Origin: Methylobacterium oxalidis
GTDB taxonomy: Bacteria > Pseudomonadota > Alphaproteobacteria > Rhizobiales > Beijerinckiaceae
Direction: 5' to 3'
Length of the DNA: 43,278 bases
NCBI RefSeq assembly: GCF_007992195.1
Contig: NZ_BJZU01000011.1
Span: 1-43,278, forward strand
Shown here: piece by piece, positions 24,457-36,378 of the stretch
Layout of the letters: each line of letters starts with the position of its first letter
Position numbering within the stretch: position 1 is the stretch's first letter
Translations under genes and position numbers: made by a program
The notes under the pieces: model-generated
Databases searched by the model: none
Told to the model about the DNA's origin: nothing
Seen by the model: the letters and a program-made list of their open reading frames with translations, nothing else

Positions 24457-25743
24457 ATGGCGACGGCGTCGTTCGACACCGCCCGGCGCGCAGGCAGCGC
24501 CGTTCCCGCAATCGAGAAGACGCCCGAGTTCCGGCCCGAGGCGGACGCCCCCCTGCCGGGGCGGCGCACCTCCCTGGTCGGGCTCACCCGCGCGGACCTG
24601 AAGGCCCGCCTCCTCGCGGTCGGCGTGCCGGAGCGCGAGGGCCGCATGCGCTCGGGCCAGATCTGGCACTGGCTGAACGTCCGCGGCGCCCGCGCCTTCG
24701 ACGAGATGACGAACGTCGGCAAGGGGCTCAAGGCCCTGCTCGCCGAGCACTACACGCTCGACCGGCCGGAGGTGGTGAGCCAGCAGGTCTCCCGGGACGG
24801 CACCCGCAAGTGGCTGCTGCGCATGGCGCCGACCGGCGCCCACGACCACAACCGCGGTGCCGAGATCGAGTGCGTCTACATCCCGGGCCCGGACCGGGGC
24901 ACGCTCTGCGTCTCCTCGCAGGTCGGCTGCACGCTGACCTGCTCGTTCTGCCACACCGGCACGCAGCGCCTCGTGCGCAACCTCTCGGCCGCGGAGATCG
25001 TCTCCCAGCTGATCGTGGCCCGCGACGAGCTCGGCGACTTCGTCGGCCAGATGCCCTCGCGCGACGCGAACGGCGAGGCGGGCCGCCTCGTCACGAACAT
25101 CGTGTTCATGGGCATGGGCGAGCCCCTCTACAACCTCGACAACGTGATCGACGCGGTCGGCGTGATGTCCGACCAGGAGGGCCTCGGCCTGTCGCGCCGC
25201 CGCATCACGGTCTCGACCTCGGGCGTGGTGCCGCAGATGCGGCGCCTCGGCGAGGAGGCGCACGCCATGCTCGCCATCTCGCTCCACGCGGTGCGGGACG
25301 ACCTGCGGGACGAGCTGGTGCCCCTCAACCGCAAGTATCCGATCGCGGATCTCCTCGACGCCTGCCGCCGCTACCCGGGCCTCAATAACGCGCGCCGCAT
25401 CACCTTCGAGTACGTGATGCTGAAGGGCGTCAACGACTCGGACGCGGATGCCCGCGAGCTGGTGCGGCTGCTCAAGGGGATCCCGGCCAAGATCAACCTG
25501 ATCCCGTTCAACCCCTGGCCCGGCAGCCGCTACGAATGCTCGGACTGGGAGCGGATCGAGCGCTTCTCCGAGATCGTGTTCAACGCCGGCTACGCGTCGC
25601 CCGTGCGCACCCCGCGCGGCCGCGACATCCTGGCCGCCTGCGGCCAGCTCAAGAGCGAGACCGAGAAGCTGCGTGCCCGCGCCCGGCTGATGCTGGAGGA
25701 GGGCATGGCCGAGCGGATGTACGCGGGCGGCGACGAGGACTGA
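24457..25743 (+). CDS. rlmN: Dual-specificity RNA methyltransferase RlmN
   Basis: A radical-SAM enzyme that methylates C2 of A2503 in 23S rRNA, and of A37 in some tRNAs. From the ATG at 24457 the product is 428 residues, preferred because the family's conserved text starts soon after; an ATG at 24418 would add 13. The radical-SAM cluster is CTLTCSFC (Cys158, Cys162, Cys165), with the [13 protein letters not shown] segment, [14 protein letters not shown] and the C-terminal conserved Cys in LAACGQL. The convergent ung gene ends four bases after its stop. Confidence 0.96.
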   Translation: MATASFDTARRAGSAVPAIEKTPEFRPEADAPLPGRRTSLVGLTRADLKARLLAVGVPEREGRMRSGQIWHWLNVRGARAFDEMTNVGKGLKALLAEHYTLDRPEVVSQQVSRDGTRKWLLRMAPTGAHDHNRGAEIECVYIPGPDRGTLCVSSQVGCTLTCSFCHTGTQRLVRNLSAAEIVSQLIVARDELGDFVGQMPSRDANGEAGRLVTNIVFMGMGEPLYNLDNVIDAVGVMSDQEGLGLSRRRITVSTSGVVPQMRRLGEEAHAMLAISLHAVRDDLRDELVPLNRKYPIADLLDACRRYPGLNNARRITFEYVMLKGVNDSDADARELVRLLKGIPAKINLIPFNPWPGSRYECSDWERIERFSEIVFNAGYASPVRTPRGRDILAACGQLKSETEKLRARARLMLEEGMAERMYAGGDED

Positions 25744-25747
25744 GCGG

Positions 25748-26434
25748 CTAAGTCTGCCACGCGACCGGCGCGAGGCCCCGCGCCTCGAGCCAGGCATTCG
25801 CCCGCGCGAACGGGGCGGAACCGGGAAAGTCCCGGGCCCGGTTCAGGGGCGAGGGATGGCCCGTCTCGATGACGCCGTGGCGCGCGCGGTCGATCAGGGC
25901 CGCCCGTGAGCGGGCCTGCGCGCCCCAGAGCAGGAACACGGCGGGCCGGTCCCGCTCGGAGACCGCCGCCACCGCCTCGTCGGTGAGCCGCGCCCAGCCG
26001 TAGCGCAGGTGCGCGCCGGCCTTGCCCGCCTCCACCGTCAGCGCGCTGTTGAGGAGGAGCACGCCCTGCTCCGCCCAGGGCGTGAGGTCGCCGCGCGCGG
26101 GGCGGCCGGGCGCCACTTCCGCCAGGATCACCCTGAGCGAGGCCGGCAGGCGGCCGGGGCCCACGTAGGAGAAGGCGAGCCCGTGGGCGTCGCCCGGGGT
26201 CGGGTAGGGGTCCTGGCCGAGGATCACGACCTTGACGGCCTCCGGCGGCGTCAGGGCGAGCGCCCGGAAGATGTTCTCCGGCTCGGGCAGCACCCGGGCG
26301 CCCGCCGCGATGCGGGCGTCGACCCGCGCCGCCACCCGGTCCGCGCCGCCGTCCGCGAAGAAGGGGAGTTCGGCCCAGGGCGAGCCGGAGGCGCGGAAGC
26401 GGGCGAGCGCCGCGGCGACGGGCGTGTCTGTCAT
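25748..26434 (-). CDS. ung: Uracil-DNA glycosylase (family 1)
   Basis: Removes uracil from DNA to start base-excision repair. It is 228 residues. The water-activating loop VVILGQDPYPTPGDAHGLAFS (Asp75) and the DNA-intercalation loop HPSPLNRARDF (His193) are intact, and LLNSALTVEAGKAG is the uracil-pocket segment. It overlaps the 5'-nucleotidase gene by one base (TGATG), so the two are co-transcribed in the order nucleotidase then ung. Its stop is four bases from the convergent rlmN stop. Confidence 0.96.
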   Translation of the reverse strand: MTDTPVAAALARFRASGSPWAELPFFADGGADRVAARVDARIAAGARVLPEPENIFRALALTPPEAVKVVILGQDPYPTPGDAHGLAFSYVGPGRLPASLRVILAEVAPGRPARGDLTPWAEQGVLLLNSALTVEAGKAGAHLRYGWARLTDEAVAAVSERDRPAVFLLWGAQARSRAALIDRARHGVIETGHPSPLNRARDFPGSAPFARANAWLEARGLAPVAWQT

Positions 26435-27963
26435 CAGCGGACCAGGATGCGGCGCCCGGACTCGACGTCGAGGGGGGCGTTCGCCCGGATGTAGGCCATC
26501 ACCTCGTTGGCGACGAGCTTGCCGTCCGTCGCGCCGATGAGCGTGCGGCCCCTGGCGAGCACCCCGTAGCCGTTGCCGCCGTCGTACAGGAAGCTGTTCG
26601 AGGCGACCCGGTAGGTGCGGGCGGGGTCGAGGGGCTCCGACCCCACCAGCACCGAGGCGACCCGGGAGCCCGGCGCCGCCGCGGGGTCGACCGTCACGGT
26701 GAGCCCGGAGACCTGCAGCATCCGGCCGGCCGTGCGCCCGAAATCCGAGAGCCCGTTCTCGATCGCGGCGCGCAGCTGCGCGCCCGAGATCGCCACGAGC
26801 ACCGTCGTGTTGCCGAAGGGCAGCTCGGTCAGGATGTCGCGCCGCGTCAGCACGCTGCCGGCCGGGTAGAGGCGGTTCCCCCGGATGCCGCCGCCGTTCA
26901 TGATCGCGGCCTCGGCGCCGGTGGCGGCGCGCAGGGCGTCCGCGACGAGGTCGCCGAAGCTCGATTCGCGCGCCCGCACCGTGGCGACGCGGCTGTCGAG
27001 GGCGGTGCGCGTCGTGCCGAGCGCCGCGTCGAGCTCGCGCGAGAGCTCGCCCTCCAGGCGCCGGACGATCGCCAGCGTCTCGGGGTCCGGCGTCACGGTG
27101 GCGGTGTCGTGGATGCGGAAGCGCGGGTGCCAGGCGACGCGCCGGGCCTGCCCCTCGCCCGTCACCGTCACGGTGACGTCGACGGAGGTGACGTAGTGGG
27201 CGTCGACGCTCGACTCCACCAGAGCGCGCTGCCCGTCGTAGTGGACGAGGAGATCGTGGTCGTGGCCGGACAGCAGGATGTCGACGAGGCCCGCCGCCAC
27301 GATCGCCCGGTCGGTGGGGCGGGCGGTGTGGGCGACGCCGACGACGAGGTCCGCCCCCTCGCGGCGCAGGGCCTCGGCCTGGTCGGCGAGCGTCTCCATC
27401 TCGGGGCCGAAGCGGAGGTCGCCGCTCTGGGACTTCTCCGGCGTGCTCGCGAGCGCGATGCCGACGATGCCGATCCGGATGCCGCCGAGCGTGACCAGAG
27501 TGCGGTCCTGCACGCCCTCCAGGGGCTTGCCCGCGCCGTCCCGGAGATTGGCCGCGAAGACCGGGAAGGCCGCCTCCCGCATCCGCTGCAGGAACACCGC
27601 CGGCCCGAAATCGAACTCGTGGTTGCCCGGCACGAACACGTCGGGGGGCGCGCGGTCGAGGAGCTCGACGATGTGCGCGCCCCGGTCGATGCCCGACATC
27701 AGCGAGGGGGACAGGGTGTCGCCCGCGTGGGCGTAGAGCATCGGCACGCCGCGCGCCCGCTCCGCCTTCACCACCGCGTTGAGCCGCGCGAAGCCGCCCC
27801 AGCCGTCCACCTCGGCCATCTGGTAGACGTCGTTGACGAGGAGCAGGCTGAAGGTGGCCTCGGGGGCGGGGGCGCCCTCCTCCGCCGCGGCGGCCGGCAG
27901 GCTCGCGGCGAGCCCCGCGCCGAGGCCGAGGCCGAGGGTCTGGCGGCGGCTGGGACGGGGCAT
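26434..27963 (-). CDS. Exported bifunctional metallophosphatase / 5'-nucleotidase
   Basis: A two-domain enzyme of 509 residues. The N-terminus RRQTLGLGLGAGLAAS is a twin-arginine-type signal, so it may be exported folded. The metallophosphatase domain shows NDVYQMAE, HAGDTLSPS, VPGNHEFDFG and LLSGHDHD; the C-terminal 5_nucleotid_C domain has AIMNGGGIRGN, LPFGNT and ASNSFLYDGGNGY. Likely hydrolyses nucleotides in the periplasm to salvage nucleosides and phosphate. Translationally linked to ung by a one-base overlap; the methyltransferase gene upstream ends 37 bases away on the same strand. Confidence 0.93.
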   Translation of the reverse strand: MPRPSRRQTLGLGLGAGLAASLPAAAAEEGAPAPEATFSLLLVNDVYQMAEVDGWGGFARLNAVVKAERARGVPMLYAHAGDTLSPSLMSGIDRGAHIVELLDRAPPDVFVPGNHEFDFGPAVFLQRMREAAFPVFAANLRDGAGKPLEGVQDRTLVTLGGIRIGIVGIALASTPEKSQSGDLRFGPEMETLADQAEALRREGADLVVGVAHTARPTDRAIVAAGLVDILLSGHDHDLLVHYDGQRALVESSVDAHYVTSVDVTVTVTGEGQARRVAWHPRFRIHDTATVTPDPETLAIVRRLEGELSRELDAALGTTRTALDSRVATVRARESSFGDLVADALRAATGAEAAIMNGGGIRGNRLYPAGSVLTRRDILTELPFGNTTVLVAISGAQLRAAIENGLSDFGRTAGRMLQVSGLTVTVDPAAAPGSRVASVLVGSEPLDPARTYRVASNSFLYDGGNGYGVLARGRTLIGATDGKLVANEVMAYIRANAPLDVESGRRILVR

Positions 27964-28000
27964 CGGGCTCGACTCTCCGGAGGTGATCCGCCCTAGCGCC

Positions 28001-28954
28001 TCAACGCGACACGAACGTGTCGCGCACGGCCTTGGCGTTCCGGCGCACCATCGGCCAGATCCAGGCGCCGGAGGCGAGGTAGGCGCCCGGCGCCATCGGC
28101 TTCAGTTCCCCGGCGAGGCGCTGGGCGAGGCCCGGCACCGCGAGGCGGCCGGCCGGCTGGTCGGTCTTGCGGTACACCACCGTGGTGTCCTCCCGGCGGT
28201 AGCCCGTATCGGGCACGAGGCCGGCCCGGCGCGCCATGAGGTCGAAGGTCTCGCGCACGAAGCCGTGGACGTGGGCGAAGTGGAAGCGCTCGTGCGGGGG
28301 CTTGGCGGTGGCCGCCATGTTGGGCACCGCCGCGTACAGCACCCCGTCCGGCTTCAGCCAGCGGGCGAGGCGCTCCATCACGTCGGCGGGGTCGCGCAGG
28401 TGCTCCAGCACGTGGTGCGTCGTGATGACGTCGAAGTGACCCGCCTCGAAGCGGTCGTCGCCCGCATCGTCCAGCACCTCGATCCCGTGGGTCCGCCGGG
28501 CGTAGGCCGCGTAGTCGCGGCCGGGCTCGACGCCGATCGCCTCGCAGCCCCGGGCCCGCGCCGCGGCGAGGAACTCGCCGGAGCCGCAGCCGAAATCGAG
28601 GACGCGGGCGCCGGGCCGGAGCTTCGGGGCGAGGAGGTCCGCCCGCAGGGCCGCCTCCCGGGCGGAGCGGTTGAGGTGGTGGCGCGGCGGGCCGCCCGCG
28701 AAGGCGAGCTGGTAGTCGGCGCGGTAGGCGTGGGCGTAGTAGTCCGCGAGCTCGGCCGGCGTCGGCATCGGGTCGGTGCGAATCAGGCCGCACTCCGCGC
28801 AGGCGATGGAGCGCAGGGTCTTGAGCCGACGGTCCGTCTCCGCCACCGTGACGGCCTCCTGCGAGCCGCACAGATTGCAGGCCGTGGGCGCCCCCGTGTA
28901 GGGGTAGCCCGTGAAGGGCATGAAGTGGTTGATGAAGTAGCGGGGAGACGGCAT
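28001..28954 (-). CDS. Class I SAM-dependent methyltransferase with N-terminal zinc motif
   Basis: Encodes 317 residues from the ATG at 28954, preceded by AGGACAG. A Cys4 motif, CNLCG (26-30) and CAECGL (52-57), suggests a bound zinc ahead of the Rossmann methyltransferase core (VLDFGCGSGEFLA at about 118-130, GVEPGRDYAAYA, ITTHHVLEHLRDP). This arrangement is common in enzymes acting on sugars, lipids or small metabolites (C-methyltransferase/UbiG-like). No glycan cluster is nearby, so the substrate is unknown. It shares a 171-base divergent region with hemH and lies upstream of the nucleotidase. Confidence 0.85.
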   Translation of the reverse strand: MPSPRYFINHFMPFTGYPYTGAPTACNLCGSQEAVTVAETDRRLKTLRSIACAECGLIRTDPMPTPAELADYYAHAYRADYQLAFAGGPPRHHLNRSAREAALRADLLAPKLRPGARVLDFGCGSGEFLAAARARGCEAIGVEPGRDYAAYARRTHGIEVLDDAGDDRFEAGHFDVITTHHVLEHLRDPADVMERLARWLKPDGVLYAAVPNMAATAKPPHERFHFAHVHGFVRETFDLMARRAGLVPDTGYRREDTTVVYRKTDQPAGRLAVPGLAQRLAGELKPMAPGAYLASGAWIWPMVRRNAKAVRDTFVSR

Positions 28955-29009
28955 GTCGCGGTCTGTCCTGTCGAATCTTCGCTGGCCGGCTCCGTGCTCT
29001 AGATAGATA

Positions 29010-29023
29010 TGTCCGCGCGGACA
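29010..29023. repeat. 14-bp perfect palindrome between methyltransferase and hemH
   Basis: TGTCCGCGCGGACA is a perfect 14-bp palindrome in the divergent region, next to an AT-rich AGATAGATAT stretch. Its position could let a dimeric regulator control one or both genes. An Irr/HrtR-type heme-linked site is conceivable, but the sequence does not match one I recognise. Confidence 0.4.
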
Positions 29024-29125
29024 ACCGCGGCGTGTTCGCCCGCAGGTCCGCCTCCATCTCACGAAACCGTCGTCGCGGGCCGTCGTTGCGGCCACGGCGG
29101 GAAGCGCCCCCGGGGCCGAAAGCCG

Positions 29126-30226
29126 ATGAACGAACGCGTCGAACCCGCCTCGCTCCAGACCGGTCAGGCCGTCCGGCCGCAGGCTGCGGCCGGGAGCGCG
29201 GCGCCCCAGGGCGCGCCGCTCCCCGCCGAGCACCCGCCGGTGCGCTGGGGCCGGGTGGGCGTGCTGCTGATGAACCTCGGCACGCCCGAGGGCACGAGCT
29301 ACTGGCCGATGCGGCGCTACCTGAAGGAGTTCCTCTCCGACCGGCGCGTCATCGAGGTGCCGCGCCTGATCTGGTGGCCGCTCCTCAACCTCGTCATCCT
29401 GACGAAGCGCCCGGGCCCGAAGGGGCGCGACTACGCCAGCGTCTGGAACACGGAGCTCGACGAGGGCCCGCTCAAGACCATCACCCGCGGCCAGTGCGAG
29501 AAGCTGCAGGCGGCGATGGGCGACTCGGTCGTGGTCGACTGGGCGATGCGCTACGGCAAGCCGGAGGTGTCCCTGCGCATCCAGGCGCTGCTCGACCGGG
29601 GCTGCGACCGCATCCTGCTGGTGCCGCTCTACCCCCAGTACGCCGGCGCGACCTCGGCCACCGCCTGCGACCAGGCCTTCAAGGCCCTGATGCAGATGCG
29701 CTGGCAGCCGACCGTGCGGGTCTCGCCGCCCTACCACGACGATCCCGTCTACATCGAGGCGGTGGCCCAATCGATCCGCGAGGGGCTCTCCCGGCTCGAC
29801 TTCGAGCCGGAGGTGATCCTCACCTCGTTCCACGGCGTGCCGAAGAGCTACCTCCTCAAGGGCGACCCCTACCATTGCCAGTGCGTGAAGACCGGCCGCC
29901 TCATCCGCGAGGCTCTGGGCTTCTCGCCCGAGCGGATGCGCGTCACCTTCCAGTCCCGCTTCGGCAACGAGGAGTGGCTGAAGCCCTACACCGACGAGAC
30001 GGTGCAGGACCTCGCCAGGAGCGGCGTGAAGCGGCTGGCCATCGTGGCGCCGGGCTTCACCGCCGACTGCCTGGAGACCCTGGAGGAGCTCGACGGCGAG
30101 AACCGCCACTATTTCGAGGAGAACGGCGGGGAGCACTTCGCCTACATCCCCTGCCTCAACGATTCGGATCTCGGCATGCAGGTGATCGAGCACGTCGTTC
30201 GCCGTGAGCTTCAGGGCTGGGTCTGA
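29126..30226 (+). CDS. hemH: Ferrochelatase
   Basis: Inserts Fe(II) into protoporphyrin IX, the last step of protoheme synthesis, at the inner membrane. The product is 366 residues. His236 in SFHGVPKSYLLKGDPYHCQC and Glu317 in PGFTADCLETLEE are the catalytic pair, and the segment PLYPQYAGATSATA is the porphyrin loop. An Ala/Pro-rich N-terminal extension of about 35 residues precedes VGVLLMNLGTPEG. The start is the ATG at 29126; a longer ATG at 29009 lies inside the palindrome and lacks a ribosome site. Monocistronic by appearance. Confidence 0.97.
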   Translation: MNERVEPASLQTGQAVRPQAAAGSAAPQGAPLPAEHPPVRWGRVGVLLMNLGTPEGTSYWPMRRYLKEFLSDRRVIEVPRLIWWPLLNLVILTKRPGPKGRDYASVWNTELDEGPLKTITRGQCEKLQAAMGDSVVVDWAMRYGKPEVSLRIQALLDRGCDRILLVPLYPQYAGATSATACDQAFKALMQMRWQPTVRVSPPYHDDPVYIEAVAQSIREGLSRLDFEPEVILTSFHGVPKSYLLKGDPYHCQCVKTGRLIREALGFSPERMRVTFQSRFGNEEWLKPYTDETVQDLARSGVKRLAIVAPGFTADCLETLEELDGENRHYFEENGGEHFAYIPCLNDSDLGMQVIEHVVRRELQGWV

Positions 30227-30256
30227 GATTCCGATCCGGTTCTTCTTGGGCCGCCC

Positions 30257-30285
30257 CGGTCGGGCGCGGGAATGACCGGTCGGGA
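30257..30285. repeat. Direct repeats upstream of the LuxR-type regulator
   Basis: CCGGTCGGG occurs at 30257-30265 and 30277-30285, exactly 20 bases apart (about two helical turns). That spacing, about 100 bases before the regulator start, fits cooperative binding on one face of the DNA, for example autoregulation. The unit is GC-rich and could be chance in this genome. Confidence 0.35.
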
Positions 30286-30381
30286 CAACTTTTCTGTTGC
30301 AGTGCGACGGAGGAGTCTCGACTAAGAGTGGTGCGGACAAGATTCCGCGCGCGACGGCGCGCGGTCCGCGCCGGAGGTTCG

Positions 30382-31485
30382 ATGCACCTCGACGACGACA
30401 GCCTGCGCGGCATCGAGGAGATGCTGGTCTCGGCGGCCGTCCGGCCCGAGGCGTGGCCGGAGGCGGTCTCCCGGATCGTCGAGGCGACGGGCGCACGCGG
30501 CGCCGGGGCCATCCCCATCCTCGGCCGCGTGCCCGGCGTGCCCTCCAGCGACTCGATCGAGGAGCTGATGGCGGCCTATTTCCGCACCGGATGGGCCGAG
30601 CGCGACTACCGGGCGAACGGCATCCCGACGCTGATGCGCACCGGCCTCCTCGTCGACCAGGACATCACCACGCCCGACGCGATGCGGGGAAACCCGTTCT
30701 ACAGCGACTTCCTGCGCGCCTACGGGTTCCAGTGGTTCGCGGGCCTCCTCGTCACGGTGGGCGACGACGTCTGGTGCTTCACCCTGCAGCGGACGATCGG
30801 GCAGGGAGCGTTCACGCCGGACGAGCAGGCCGCCCTGCGCCGGCTGATCGCCCCGCTCGGGCGGGCGGCCGCGCTCGCCCGCGACGTCGGCGAGGCCCGC
30901 CTCGACGGGATCGCCGACACCCTGGAGACGCTGCGCCGGCCCGCCCTCCTCCTCGACCGGACGGGCTGCGTGCTGCGCACCGGCAGCGCCGCGGAGCGGT
31001 TCCTCGGCGGCGCGCTCGACCTGCGCCGGGGCCGCCTGACCGTGCCCGGGAACCTGCGGGCGAGCGCCGCCCTGCAGGCGCACGTGGCAGCCGCGATCTG
31101 GTCCGAGCTGAAGCCCGACAGCCCGGCGCTGGCGCCGGTGGTGGTGGAGCGGACAGGCCGCCGGCCCCTCCTCCTGCGGGCCCAGCCCCTGCGCAAGGCG
31201 GGCTTCCAGTACTTCGACGGCGCCCGGGCGATCCTGACGATCACCGACCTCGACGGGACTGCGCTGCCGGAGGCCGGGCTCCTCAGGGCGCTCTACGGCC
31301 TGACGCCGCGCGAGATCGCGTTCTGCGAGGCGCTGCTCTCGGGCCGCGGCGTGGCGGAGTGCGCGGCCGGCCTCGGCGTGTCGATGCCGACCGCCCGCTC
31401 GCACCTCAAGGCGATCTTCGCCAAGACCGGGACGACGGGCCAGGGCGGCCTCCTGCTCCTGCTCTGCCGGCAAGCCGCGGCTTAA
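30382..31485 (+). CDS. LuxR-type helix-turn-helix transcriptional regulator
   Basis: Encodes 367 residues from the ATG at 30382, which has GGAGG five bases upstream. The last 60 residues are a LuxR/GerE DNA-binding domain: YGLTPREIAFCEALLSGRG, VAECAAGLGVSMPTARSHLKAIFAKTG. The first ~280 residues lack an autoinducer-type fold I can name and contain a PAS/GAF-like middle (RRPALLLDRTGCVLRTGSAAERFL). Similar proteins in Methylobacterium are annotated as LuxR regulators of unknown signal. No luxI gene is nearby. An upstream direct repeat may be an autoregulatory site. Confidence 0.88.
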   Translation: MHLDDDSLRGIEEMLVSAAVRPEAWPEAVSRIVEATGARGAGAIPILGRVPGVPSSDSIEELMAAYFRTGWAERDYRANGIPTLMRTGLLVDQDITTPDAMRGNPFYSDFLRAYGFQWFAGLLVTVGDDVWCFTLQRTIGQGAFTPDEQAALRRLIAPLGRAAALARDVGEARLDGIADTLETLRRPALLLDRTGCVLRTGSAAERFLGGALDLRRGRLTVPGNLRASAALQAHVAAAIWSELKPDSPALAPVVVERTGRRPLLLRAQPLRKAGFQYFDGARAILTITDLDGTALPEAGLLRALYGLTPREIAFCEALLSGRGVAECAAGLGVSMPTARSHLKAIFAKTGTTGQGGLLLLLCRQAAA

Positions 31486-31531
31486 GGCCGGTTTCCGCGC
31501 GCCGAAGGTGCCCCGGTACGGCGTTTCCGAC

Positions 31532-31559
31532 TTGCTGAGGCGGCGCACCGACCTATCCT
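31532..31559 (+). promoter_or_regulatory. Possible promoter of the 47-aa membrane protein
   Basis: TTGCTG (31532-31537), 16 bases, then TATCCT (31554-31559). The -10 matches four of six consensus bases. It would place the start near 31566, 38 bases before the small membrane protein gene. Tentative. Confidence 0.35.
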
Positions 31560-31603
31560 TCTCCAGCCAGGGCCGGTCAGGCTTATCGCTCACGAGGGAT
31601 CAG

Positions 31604-31747
31604 ATGGGCTTCTTCATCGGAATCGGCGGCCCCTGGCTCGTCCTCGCCATCCTCGAGCTGATGTCGCAGCGGCGCGCGCGGGAACTGAGCCCGGTCGAGC
31701 CGACGCCGGCCTCGCACTCCTCCTACCTGACCCCCGACGTCGCCTGA
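31604..31747 (+). CDS. Small single-pass membrane protein (47 aa)
   Basis: Starts MGFFIGIGGPWLVLAILELM from the ATG at 31604, chosen because GAGGGA sits five bases upstream; an earlier in-frame ATG at 31508 gives an implausible Arg-rich lead. One hydrophobic helix (residues 2-20) is followed by a charged Arg-rich and Pro/Ser tail (RRARELSPVEPTPASHSSYL). No family recognised. Its own candidate promoter and ribosome site support it. The convergent DUF1772 gene ends 20 bases further on. Confidence 0.55.
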   Translation: MGFFIGIGGPWLVLAILELMSQRRARELSPVEPTPASHSSYLTPDVA

Positions 31748-31767
31748 CCGCCCGCGCGGGCCCGCCC

Positions 31768-32196
31768 TCAGGCGAGCGCGACCGCGAGGAGGAGCGTGGC
31801 CGCGAGGCCGAGGGCGGTGCGCACCGCGTGCAGCCGCGCCCAGCGCCCGATCAGGCGCCGGCTCTCCGCGCCGGCCTCGGCCGGCCGCGTGGCCATCAGA
31901 GGCCGGTTCGTCGGCAGGATGGCCAGGAGCGTGTAGGGCCAGTTGGCGAGGAGCACGAGGCCGCCGAGCAGGAAGGCGGGGCGGCCGGTCTGCCACCACG
32001 CCGCGGCCGCGCACAGGAAGCCGACGATCGCGAGCGTCGCCTGCAGGGCGAAGCCGCGCCGGTAGGCGACCTGCCACTGCGCGAGCAGCGCCCGGTCGTC
32101 GAGCCTCAGCCGGGCGGGCTGCTCCGCGACGTTGATGTAGAGCGCCGCGCCCGAGAACAGCGCGGCGACGGCGAGGGCTGCCAATCCGGCGAGCAT
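31768..32196 (-). CDS. DUF1772 (anthrone oxygenase-like) membrane protein
   Basis: Encodes 142 residues with four hydrophobic helices (ALAVAALFSGAALYINVAEQPAR, ALQATLAIVGFLCAAAAWW, LLGGLVLLANWPYTLLAI, LHAVRTALGLAATLLLAVALA). The opening SGAALYINVAEQPARL and the NWPYTLLAILPTNRPLM segment are characteristic of DUF1772. The family includes fungal anthrone oxygenases, but bacterial members are mostly uncharacterised, so oxygenase activity is not claimed. Ends 42 bases upstream of the convergently read? neighbour's stop: ppiC-like gene lies upstream on the same strand, so they may share a transcript. Confidence 0.8.
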   Translation of the reverse strand: MLAGLAALAVAALFSGAALYINVAEQPARLRLDDRALLAQWQVAYRRGFALQATLAIVGFLCAAAAWWQTGRPAFLLGGLVLLANWPYTLLAILPTNRPLMATRPAEAGAESRRLIGRWARLHAVRTALGLAATLLLAVALA

Positions 32197-32238
32197 GCCG
32201 AGCCTCCCGGCGATCGGGCGGGGTGCGCGCCCCGCGCC

Positions 32239-33132
32239 TCAGGGCTTCTTCGTCTCGGGCGGCGGCGGGGCCACCGGCGGGGCGGCGTCGGTGCGCTCGA
32301 CCTTGGCCCCCTCGCGCAGCTTCAGGATGAGGTCCTGCTGCGCCTTGCGGGTCAGGTACTGGTCGACCTGCTCGCGCATCTCCTCGAAGCCCGGGATCGG
32401 CTTCGTGCGCTTCTCCTCGACCTTGATGACGTGCCAGCCGAACTGCGTCTTGACCGGGTCGGAGACCTGGCCGACCGGCAGCTTGAAGGCGGCCTCGGCG
32501 AAGGGCGCCACCATGCGCTCCTTGGTGAACCAGCCGAGATCGCCCCCTTCGGTCTTCGAGCCCGGGTCCTTCGACATCTCGGCGGCGACCTTGGCGAAGT
32601 CCTCGCCGCCCTTGATGCGCTCGGAGATCTTCTTGGCGTCGCCCTCGTTGTCGACGAGGATGTGCCGGGCGTGGACCTCCTCCTCGGGCTTCATCGCCTT
32701 GACGGTCTGGTCGTAGAGGGCGCGGGCCGCCTCCGGGGTCGCCGCCTTCTTGGCCTCGCGGTCGAGGTACTCGTCGAGGAGCAGCTTGTCGCGGAAATAG
32801 GCGAGCTTGCGCTTGAACTCCGGCATCTCGCCGATCTTGGCGGCCTCCGCCGCCTGCGCGCCGACCTTGAGGTCGATCATGTAGTCGACGAGCAGGTTCT
32901 TCTTCTGCGCCTCGTCGACGCCGGGCAGCGAGAGGGCCGGGTCCTCGCCCGCCACGTTCAGGTCGCCCTGCGTGATCGGGGCGCCGTTCACCTTGGCCAC
33001 CACCGTCTCGGGGGCCGGGGCGGGGGCGGACTGCGCGGCCGGCGTCGCCGTCGACTGCGCCCAGGCGGCGGCCGGCAGGCTCAGGACGAGCGCGAGGGCG
33101 CTGGCGCAGCGCAGGGTTCGGGAGATCGGCAT
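32239..33132 (-). CDS. Exported PpiC-type (parvulin) peptidyl-prolyl isomerase
   Basis: A periplasmic folding factor of 297 residues. A signal peptide ends after AWAQ (about residue 26); a Pro/Ala-rich stretch follows, then the N-terminal chaperone segment VVAKVNGAPITQGDLNVA as in SurA/PrsA-type proteins. The parvulin domain (about 152-243) has EEVHARHILVDNEGDAKK, GGDLGWFTKERMV and FGWHVIKVEEKR. It probably helps outer-membrane or secreted proteins fold. It is divergent from secA, whose product exports the same kinds of protein. The mature protein ends in an Ala/Pro-rich tail. Confidence 0.93.
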   Translation of the reverse strand: MPISRTLRCASALALVLSLPAAAWAQSTATPAAQSAPAPAPETVVAKVNGAPITQGDLNVAGEDPALSLPGVDEAQKKNLLVDYMIDLKVGAQAAEAAKIGEMPEFKRKLAYFRDKLLLDEYLDREAKKAATPEAARALYDQTVKAMKPEEEVHARHILVDNEGDAKKISERIKGGEDFAKVAAEMSKDPGSKTEGGDLGWFTKERMVAPFAEAAFKLPVGQVSDPVKTQFGWHVIKVEEKRTKPIPGFEEMREQVDQYLTRKAQQDLILKLREGAKVERTDAAPPVAPPPPETKKP

Positions 33133-33310
33133 CGGGTCGGCGTCCTCGGGCACTCGGCCCCGGACCGCGGCGGGCGGACCGTCGCGGTCTCGTCGCGGGG
33201 CATCGGAAGCGGCGCGGCGGCCGCGGGAATCGGCGACACAGGTGGAATGGCTCGGCCCCGAACGCAAGCTCCGCCGCGCCGCCCGGGGTCCCGGGCACAC
33301 CCGATCGTGA

Positions 33311-33336
33311 GGAACGATTCGGCAAGCTCGGCCGTT
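33311..33336 (+). promoter_or_regulatory. Possible sigma-EcfG promoter ahead of secA
   Basis: GGAAC (33311-33315), 17 bases, then CGTT (33333-33336). This is the third EcfG-type match in the window, with the 17-base spacing that the family also uses. Transcription would start near 33345 and run through a terminator-like hairpin towards secA. Function is inferred. Confidence 0.5.
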
Positions 33337-33365
33337 CTCGCGGATCGCTCGCCGGCCGCCCCCGG

Positions 33366-33390
33366 GAGGCCGCGAAGCGGGGCCTCTTTT
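33366..33390 (+). terminator. Terminator-like hairpin in the secA leader
   Basis: GAGGCC (33366-33371) pairs with GGCCTC (33381-33386) and is followed by TTTT. The loop GCGAAGCGG can close with two further G-C pairs. There is no plus-strand gene immediately upstream for it to end, since the nearest is at 31747 and the flanking ppiC gene reads the other way. It lies 78 bases before the secA start, so a leader or attenuator role is possible. Confidence 0.5.
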
Positions 33391-33467
33391 AGATGCGCCC
33401 CCCGATATTTACCTCTATAAGCCCGCCCAATTCGCCTTTTGACGGCTCGCACGACCGCAGGTTCACG

Positions 33468-36374
<2,907 letters not shown>

Positions 36375-36378
36375 GCCC

